Source: Clostridia bacterium (lineage in GTDB: Bacteria > Bacillota > Clostridia > Christensenellales > Aristaeellaceae). Taken from it: a stretch of 54,143 nucleotides of DNA. The notes beneath the pieces were generated by a model. It saw only the letters and a program-made list of their open reading frames with translations. It ran no database searches and was not told the DNA's origin. Location: assembly GCA_017459565.1 (NCBI GenBank), contig JAFUCP010000233.1, positions 1 through 54,143 of the forward strand. The letters run 5' to 3'. Below are positions 49,969-54,143 of this stretch, one piece after another; the stretch's first letter is position 1, and each line of letters opens with the position of its first letter. Made by a program: the position numbers and the translations under genes.

Positions 49969-51147
49969 TTATGCCAGCGCCGCGCGGAGTTTGTCCGCCA
50001 GGGCAATGGCCGCCCGGTGTGCCCGGAAGGTCAATTTTTTATTCCAGGAGTCCAGCGCCTTGGAATAGTAGAAGCCTGCCGCCTCCACGATGGGCCGCGC
50101 CGCCGCCTTTACGGGGTCCGCGATAATCACCCGCGTGCGGTTACAGCCAGCATCAAACACGATGCTCCAGCCATTCCCGGCGATAACTTCATTTTTGAAA
50201 GTCTTTTCCGGGACAGGTCCCCGCGTCGCTTTGGGGTCCGGCGCGGCCTGGGCGGCCTCCGGCGTGGCGTCCTGCTGCTGGACCTGGGCGGCCTGCGTGG
50301 GCGCGTCCTTCCGGCCAGCTTCGCCGCCGATCTCCTCCAGCGTGTCCGGCGTCGGCTCCTCCGGCGCTTCCGGCTCCGCGCTGCTGTCATTCTGAACCGC
50401 CCGCGCGCCGTCCTGGACCGGCTCCGCGTCCATCTGCTGAACATTGCAAACCGGCTCCGGCGCGGCTTCCGGCTGGACCTGGGCGGCCTCCTGGGCCGTT
50501 TCCGCCTGCGCCGCTTCCTGCTGGACCTGGACCGGCTCCGCCGCCGTGGGCGTGGCCTGGGCGGCCTCCGCGCCGCGCTGCTGGACCGGCTCCGCGCCGT
50601 CTGCCGCGCGTTCGATCCTGTCAATTTTCGCCGTCAAGCCCCATTCCCGGATATACTGGCGCGCCAGCTTTTCCGCCTCCTTTTTGTTTGCCGCGTGGAT
50701 CGTGGCCGCCTGCGTGGGATGGTCCGTAAAATAGGCGTTGTATACCTTCATGTTATCGCGCTTCATGGTCTGCTCCTCCTTTTCAATCGTCGCCGCCTCC
50801 GGCGTGGTCTGCGTGCTGTCCGTGGCGGCCTGCGCCGCCTGCGTGCTGTCCTGCGTGCTGTCCGTGGCCGCCTCCGTGGCCGCCGTGGGCGCGTCCTGCT
50901 GGACCGTCTGCGCCAGGTCCGCCAGGGTCCCGGCTTCCATCTGCGCCGCCGCCAGGGCCGCGCCGTGCTGCTTGTCCGTGGCCGGGACTTCAATGCGGAC
51001 CTCCTGCCCGCCGTCCACCGTGGCCCAAATGACCACAGTAAAGAAGCTATCCCGCGCCGCGTCGCGCTCCATCACTTCATACCGCGCGGGGAAATCCCGC
51101 CCGTTTACCGTGATGCAATCCCGCCCAAACTTGTATTTATTCGCCAT
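49969..51147 (-). CDS. Three-domain protein with long Ala/Gln/Pro linkers
   Basis: 392 residues. Domain 1 (1-80) is beta-rich (DCITVNGRDFPARYEVMERD). A Thr/Ala/Gln linker follows, then domain 2 (~128-180, DNMKVYNAYFTDHPTQAATI). A ~130-residue Ala/Gln/Glu/Pro linker leads to domain 3 (~315-392, AGFYYSKALDSWNKKLTFRA). A strong internal AAGGAGG plus ATG (50766-50764) begins domain 2, so a 265-residue short form is likely. Function unknown. Confidence 0.6.
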   Translation of the reverse strand: MANKYKFGRDCITVNGRDFPARYEVMERDAARDSFFTVVIWATVDGGQEVRIEVPATDKQHGAALAAAQMEAGTLADLAQTVQQDAPTAATEAATDSTQDSTQAAQAATDSTQTTPEAATIEKEEQTMKRDNMKVYNAYFTDHPTQAATIHAANKKEAEKLARQYIREWGLTAKIDRIERAADGAEPVQQRGAEAAQATPTAAEPVQVQQEAAQAETAQEAAQVQPEAAPEPVCNVQQMDAEPVQDGARAVQNDSSAEPEAPEEPTPDTLEEIGGEAGRKDAPTQAAQVQQQDATPEAAQAAPDPKATRGPVPEKTFKNEVIAGNGWSIVFDAGCNRTRVIIADPVKAAARPIVEAAGFYYSKALDSWNKKLTFRAHRAAIALADKLRAALA

Positions 51148-51185
51148 GATGTAAACCCCCTTAAAATGGTTGTGTTGCGTTGTGT

Positions 51186-51245
51186 GAACCCCCGGCGCGC
51201 TGTCACCCCGCGCCGGGACGCTGGCGGCCTAATCACCTATTTAAC
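51186..51245 (-). repeat. Structured intergenic element, copy A
   Basis: Hairpin CCGGCGCG/CGCGCCGG (51192-51199, 51209-51216) followed by GGGACGCT, CGGCCTAAT and TTTAAC. Copy B at 52449-52498 has the same order with a different hairpin stem. Both lie between genes of the leftward operon. Confidence 0.55.
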
Positions 51246-51267
51246 CCCGCCGCCACGGGGGCCGCGC

Positions 51268-51501
51268 TTATTCGCGGTTTTTGCCCTCCGGGTTAATGAA
51301 ATCGTTTTGAATATCGTTATCTTTGATGTGCCGATATAGGTTATACAGCATAACCGCGTCACCCGGCGAAATATACCCCACATATTCAGCGCGGTAACCG
51401 TCGCGCTCCCTGCCTGCGTCGATCAATATAGCGCCGTCCGGCTTGTCCTGATAGAACCGCAACAACCGCCCGTTATTCACATTAAAAGTAATCACGATCA
51501 A
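51268..51501 (-). CDS. Small accessory protein
   Basis: 77 residues from TTG 51501 behind AAGGAGG (GTG 51495 alternative). FNVNNGRLLRFYQDKPDGAI, then YISPGDAVMLYNLYRHIKDN. Overlaps the next upstream gene's stop by 4 nt. Not recognised. Confidence 0.6.
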   Translation of the reverse strand: MIVITFNVNNGRLLRFYQDKPDGAILIDAGRERDGYRAEYVGYISPGDAVMLYNLYRHIKDNDIQNDFINPEGKNRE

Positions 51502-51767
51502 TAACCCTCCTTGTCAATTTCTGCCACGATCCCGGCGCGCTTTTTGCGCGGGAGGATTTGGTGGACGGCCTGCACATTGCCATAAAGCCAGCCGTTAAGG
51601 TTGTGAATGTTCTCCGCGAAGTAAACCCAGGAGCCGGAGTTGTCGTTTTCAGGATAGAACACATAGAACCCGCCGCCATAGTCCGCCGATTCAATGCGGA
51701 CCGGCCCAAAGTTGTGAATGAACGCGCGGAGATTGTCCGCAATGACCTTTTTCTGATTGCCCGTCAT
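51498..51767 (-). CDS. Small accessory protein
   Basis: 89 residues: MTGNQKKVIADNLRAFIHNF, FYVFYPENDNSGSWVYFAEN, ending basic (RKKRAGIVAEIDKEGY). AGGAGGC upstream. Not recognised. Confidence 0.6.
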   Translation of the reverse strand: MTGNQKKVIADNLRAFIHNFGPVRIESADYGGGFYVFYPENDNSGSWVYFAENIHNLNGWLYGNVQAVHQILPRKKRAGIVAEIDKEGY

Positions 51768-51770
51768 GGT

Positions 51771-52034
51771 TTACGCCTCCTTCAATACCACTAAACGCTC
51801 CGCGCCCATTTTGCGCGGTCCTATGTTGCCCGTGTCGCTGCTTTTCAGTGTTACCGTGTACGTTTTGCCGGTCCTGCTGGCCTCCACCTTTATAACCGTG
51901 GAAGTATAACCATAATTCCACATAATCACATCTCCCGGCCTTAAATGCTTTACTGGCGTTCCCTTCAAATATCCGGGAATTCCCTGCAATTTGACCGTCC
52001 CGGAGGGCTGGCCCATCCATATAACCGCGCCCAT
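51771..52034 (-). CDS. Small SH3-like/beta protein
   Basis: ATG 52034 behind GGGAGG. 87 residues: GTPVKHLRPGDVIMWNYGYT, then VEASRTGKTYTVTLKSSDTG. The RPGDVI...Y pattern suits a small beta-barrel. It is found as a short phage/plasmid protein family; role unknown. Confidence 0.6.
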   Translation of the reverse strand: MGAVIWMGQPSGTVKLQGIPGYLKGTPVKHLRPGDVIMWNYGYTSTVIKVEASRTGKTYTVTLKSSDTGNIGPRKMGAERLVVLKEA

Positions 52035-52052
52035 AACCGCGCCTCCCTTCAA

Positions 52053-52409
52053 TCAATCGTAAAAGAACCTTTGTACCGCGTCCGCGCCGCCCCTGTCGCC
52101 CTGCTTTACAATGTGGGGAATGTGGCCGCAATAGTCTAATTGCAGGCCGTAAACCTCCTGGAATTCTGCGTCAAGGCGCGCGCTCCATTTCATCATGCGC
52201 TCCCCCATAGCCTTGACGCGCCGCGTGTTTGCGTCCGGCCAGGTATTCGACAGGATCGACTCCCGTTCACACAGGCCGCACAGCCTGTAAAAACTATTCA
52301 TCATGCGCCGCGCCTGCTGGAAGTCCTCCGCCGTGGGCGTCGCCGTCTTATACTGGACAAGCCGCCCCAATTCGCGCTCCCGCTTTTCTGCAATGGTCAA
52401 CCGTGCCAT
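52053..52409 (-). CDS. Helical accessory protein
   Basis: 118 residues, charged helices (LTIAEKRERELGRLVQYKTA, ARRMMNSFYRLCGLCERESI). AAGGAGG upstream. No family recognised. Confidence 0.6.
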   Translation of the reverse strand: MARLTIAEKRERELGRLVQYKTATPTAEDFQQARRMMNSFYRLCGLCERESILSNTWPDANTRRVKAMGERMMKWSARLDAEFQEVYGLQLDYCGHIPHIVKQGDRGGADAVQRFFYD

Positions 52410-52448
52410 AATGCAACCTCCTTTTATCGGTCCATAGCCTGCAACTGT

Positions 52449-52498
52449 GCAACCCCCGCCAGGGCTGGCGGGACGCTCCCGGCCTAATGCCTGTTTAA
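52449..52498 (-). repeat. Structured intergenic element, copy B
   Basis: Hairpin CCCGCCA/TGGCGGG with a 4-nt loop (52455-52472), then GGACGCT, CGGCCTAAT and TTTAAC, where TTA is the stop codon of the gene at 52495. Homologous in order to copy A. Confidence 0.5.
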
Positions 52499-52653
52499 CG
52501 TCGCCGGGACGACGCGCGGCCCTTCATCTGCTTTAAGAAGTCCTCCAGCTTTTTCTCCGCTTGTTCCCGCGTGCTGCTGGCCGCGTCGATCCATTCCCCA
52601 TTAACCCAAACGGACCAAAACCCGCTTGTTAGCTGTTTAATCTCTGTTGTCAT
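52495..52653 (-). CDS. Small accessory protein
   Basis: 52 residues: MTTEIKQLTSGFWSVWVNGE, WIDAASSTREQAEKKLEDFL, and a basic Arg-rich end. Strand-strand-helix pattern, plausibly a dsRBD-like or HicA-size mini-fold. GGAGGC upstream. Function unknown. Confidence 0.6.
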   Translation of the reverse strand: MTTEIKQLTSGFWSVWVNGEWIDAASSTREQAEKKLEDFLKQMKGRASSRRR

Positions 52654-52667
52654 GCTGTCCGCCTCCT

Positions 52668-52937
52668 TTACGCCCTGGCGAATTGGTCCAGGTAGTAACG
52701 GGAATTCCCCTTTTTGATGAAGGGCCGCCCCGCCGTGCTATAGTGGATCGTGTGCCGGTGTGCGCCGGTGAAGTCATAGCCGTGCGCCCATGCTGCTATA
52801 CATTCATCCCCGGCCCCGTCCAGCAGCCAAACCGCAACCCCAAACCACGCGCCCAGGGCATTTAACCCCGTGGGCCTGTTTTCCTTGACGTATTCGTGCA
52901 ACTTCATCCCCGTTTCAATCTCATAACCGCGCCTCAT
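52668..52937 (-). CDS. First gene of the leftward operon
   Basis: ATG 52937 behind GGGAGGG. 89 residues: MRRGYEIETGMKLHEYVKEN, then FTGAHRHTIHYSTAGRPFIK. It is ~340 nt downstream of the leftward promoter. Not recognised. Confidence 0.6.
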   Translation of the reverse strand: MRRGYEIETGMKLHEYVKENRPTGLNALGAWFGVAVWLLDGAGDECIAAWAHGYDFTGAHRHTIHYSTAGRPFIKKGNSRYYLDQFARA

Positions 52938-53286
52938 GCTGTCGCCCTCCCTTTGTTTGTCGCTGTGTTCTGCGCTGTCCCCGCCGCCCTGCGTCGCTGT
53001 CAATTCGCTGGACTTTTCACCGGCGCGGCCCTTTGCGCTGCTTTGTTGCGTTCACTCTGCATTTACCCGGGGTTGTGACCGGCCACGCCTGCATTAACGC
53101 GCCGGGACTTGTTCCCGGCTATTCAATTTGTACGGTGTGCCCCGTGCCCCGCGGTTAAGATCGTGGGTAACTCCGGATATTAGTTACCGGCCCTTGTTCG
53201 GCTTCGGTCCCCTGCCTGGGTCCGGGGGCTTTTGTCCGCGTCGGTTCGGACCTTTGGCCCGGCGCGTATCCCCTTGACTTGATGTG
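52938..53286 (-). promoter_or_regulatory. Long structured 5' leader of the leftward operon
   Basis: About 340 nt without a convincing gene between promoter and first gene. Hairpins include GGTAACT/AGTTACC (53166-53172, 53182-53188) and GCCGGGA/TCCCGGC (53101-53107, 53113-53119). None is followed by a T run on the minus strand. A riboregulatory or RNA-stability role is possible; no known riboswitch recognised. Confidence 0.4.
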
Positions 53287-53315
53287 ATTATATCATTCCG
53301 GAATTACTTTGTCCA
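53287..53315 (-). promoter_or_regulatory. Leftward operon promoter with an operator in its spacer
   Basis: Minus strand: -35 TGGACA (53315-53310), 17-nt spacer, -10 TATAAT (53292-53287). The palindrome ATTCCGGAAT lies inside the spacer (53295-53304), so a bound repressor would block polymerase. Drives the operon 52937 to 44661. Confidence 0.8.
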
Positions 53316-53375
53316 TATCGGAAAATCTAACAAAAATATCATTCCGGAATTATGCACTATGTATAATTCCGGAAT
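53295..53375. promoter_or_regulatory. Three ATTCCGGAAT operators between divergent promoters
   Basis: Perfect 10-bp palindromes at 53295-53304, 53341-53350 and 53366-53375, plus a half-site GGAAT near 53396. One sits in the leftward promoter spacer and one abuts the rightward -35. Short palindromes in tandem are typical ribbon-helix-helix sites, and that protein is encoded next door. Confidence 0.8.
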
Positions 53376-53379
53376 GTGA

Positions 53380-53408
53380 TTGACTTTGTAATGCAGGAAT
53401 GATATAAT
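53380..53408 (+). promoter_or_regulatory. Rightward promoter of the repressor gene
   Basis: -35 TTGACT (53380-53385), 17-nt spacer, -10 TATAAT (53403-53408). An operator lies 5 nt upstream of the -35, so autoregulation is expected. Confidence 0.82.
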
Positions 53409-53436
53409 TGTTCTACTATTATACGGAGGTGGAAAC

Positions 53437-53679
53437 GTGGCAAAAAACAGCACAGCACGCATTAAGGCATCAATGCGATATAAGCAAAAAGCCTATGAAA
53501 CAATATCAGCTCCAGCACGCCGGGAGGAACGATTAAACGAACAACTAACCATAGGCGCGGACCGTGCCGGGGTTAGTAAATCCGTTTATATCCTGGACAC
53601 AGTGCGCGACAGGTTGCGCCGGGAGGGTATCAGCATAGCAGACCTCCCGCCCCTGGACAGCGACAGCGCGACAGAGTAA
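53437..53679 (+). CDS. Ribbon-helix-helix repressor
   Basis: 80 residues from GTG 53437 behind CGGAGGTGG. The pattern is Arc/CopG-like: a polar strand (TARIKASMRYKQKAYETISA), then NEQLTIGADRAGVSKSVYIL with the helix-turn-helix, and an acidic tail. RHH dimers insert a beta ribbon in the major groove. It probably binds the ATTCCGGAAT sites, repressing itself and the leftward operon. Confidence 0.75.
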   Translation: MAKNSTARIKASMRYKQKAYETISAPARREERLNEQLTIGADRAGVSKSVYILDTVRDRLRREGISIADLPPLDSDSATE

Positions 53680-53682
53680 CAC

Positions 53683-53714
53683 AGCGCCGGACCCCGCAAA
53701 GGTCCGGCGCTTTT
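53683..53714 (+). terminator. Terminator of the repressor gene
   Basis: AGCGCCGGACC/GGTCCGGCGCT, a perfect 11-bp stem (53683-53693, 53701-53711) with a 7-nt loop and four T. It follows the repressor stop by 3 nt. Confidence 0.85.
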
Positions 53715-53784
53715 CAGATCCCGCCCCGCGTCTGCTGGCGGCCTGCGATCGTGTCAAGCTGCTGGCGCTGTCCAGCGTCCCCGG

Positions 53785-54143
53785 CCCTGCTGGCCGTCAA
53801 GCTGCTGGCGCTGTCCCCCTGGACCTGTCCAGCCCCGGCCCCTGCTGGCCGCCTCCGATCATATCAGAATAAAGCAAAGCGCCGGACCTGTGTAAATGGT
53901 CCGGCGCTTTTCCGCGTCCCTGGCGCTGTCCCTGACGCTGCTGGCCGCCCCTGGACAGGTCCAGCCCCCGGCGCTGCTGGCCGCCCCTGGACAGGTCCAG
54001 CCCCCGGCGCTGCTGCTGTCCAGCCCCGGCCCCTGCTGGCCGTCAAGCTGCTGGCGCTGTCCCCCTGGACCTGTCCAGCCCCGGCCCCTGCTGGCGTCCC
54101 CGGCGCTGCTGCTGGCGTCCCTGCTGCTGTCCAGCCCCGGCCC
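53785..54143. repeat. GC-rich repeat region at the right edge
   Basis: A ~65-bp block occurs at 53785-53849 and again at 54031-54095. A 36-bp unit repeats in tandem (53936-53971, 53972-54007). CTGCTGGC and CTGGACAGGTCCAG-type palindromes recur throughout. No gene is seen. The sequence ends inside the repeats, which suggests an assembly or window break. Confidence 0.65.
53876..53911 (+). terminator. Second terminator, same stem as the first
   Basis: AAAGCGCCGGACC/GGTCCGGCGCTTT (53876-53888, 53898-53910), a 13-bp stem with a 9-nt loop and T run. The 11-bp core is identical to the terminator at 53683, so one is a copy of the other. No gene lies between them. Confidence 0.75.

Noticed and set aside
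50017-51339. Plus-strand open frame of 440 codons
   Set aside because: It is antisense to the Ala/Gln/Pro-rich gene at 49969-51147. It is Arg/Leu-rich low complexity from the same repeats.
1-54143. Circular complete genome
   Set aside because: No matching terminal overlap is visible. The left edge cuts a gene and the right edge lies in repeats, so circularity cannot be claimed.
53785-54143. CRISPR array
   Set aside because: The repeats are tandem or nested and GC-rich, without regular unique spacers, and there are no cas genes.
1-54143. Integrase, excisionase or CI-type lysogeny module
   Set aside because: No tyrosine or serine recombinase and no CI-like repressor was recognised. The RHH protein alone does not show lysogeny.

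Overview
The window is one phage (or prophage) genome, or most of one. It is a contractile-tailed myovirus whose host is probably a Clostridia-type Bacillota from a gut-like habitat. The basis is strong AGGAGG ribosome sites, GTG/TTG starts, a GC-rich composition and many small protein families typical of clostridial phages (YopX, DUF551, DUF1064, DUF3102, DUF5131, DUF6273). I see no integrase and no CI-like repressor, so lifestyle cannot be decided here. A leftward gene runs off the left edge and the right edge lies in repeats, so the ends may not be natural genome ends.

Layout. 0-15.5 kb, plus strand: early and accessory genes. These include a HAD-like hydrolase, a DUF1064 nuclease-like protein, a DUF6273 protein carrying a diversified C-terminus, tRNA-like elements, an ORF6C protein, a MazG-like gene split by an amber stop, a replication initiator with internal iterons, SSB, many small Cys-rich proteins and two radical-SAM-type proteins. 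15.5-16.1 kb: an ArpU/RinA-like late regulator, a consensus promoter, and an intrinsic terminator inside the promoter's leader. 16.1-25.6 kb: gpZ-like protein, terminase, portal, protease-scaffold, decoration protein, capsid and connectors. 25.6-37.0 kb: sheath, tube, frameshifted tail chaperone, hub, tape measure and baseplate (LysM, gp25, J, I). 37.0-40.3 kb: a diversity-generating retroelement (DGR) in the order target gene/VR - Avd-like - TR - reverse transcriptase. 40.2-43.3 kb: tail accessory and lysis genes. 43.4-44.4 kb: a DNA methyltransferase broken by a G11 tract. 44.6-53.3 kb, minus strand: one long operon of small, mostly unknown genes, fired from a promoter controlled with the divergent ribbon-helix-helix repressor gene at 53.4 kb. 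The last 0.45 kb is GC-rich repeats.

Main result. The DGR is complete and has two targets. One template repeat (38723-38835, almost all AAC/AAT codons) matches VR1 in the tail-tip protein (37848-37960) with 21 differences, and VR2 in the DUF6273 protein 35 kb away (2948-3045) with 15 differences. Every one of those differences sits at a template adenine. Both VRs, but not the TR, are followed by a GC-rich hairpin. So the phage appears to diversify its receptor-binding tip and, remotely, a second protein encoded among early genes.

Other switching features may act alongside it: three long poly-G tracts (in the methyltransferase, at the radical-SAM/membrane-protein junction, and upstream of a secreted protein) and several families of short intergenic repeats.
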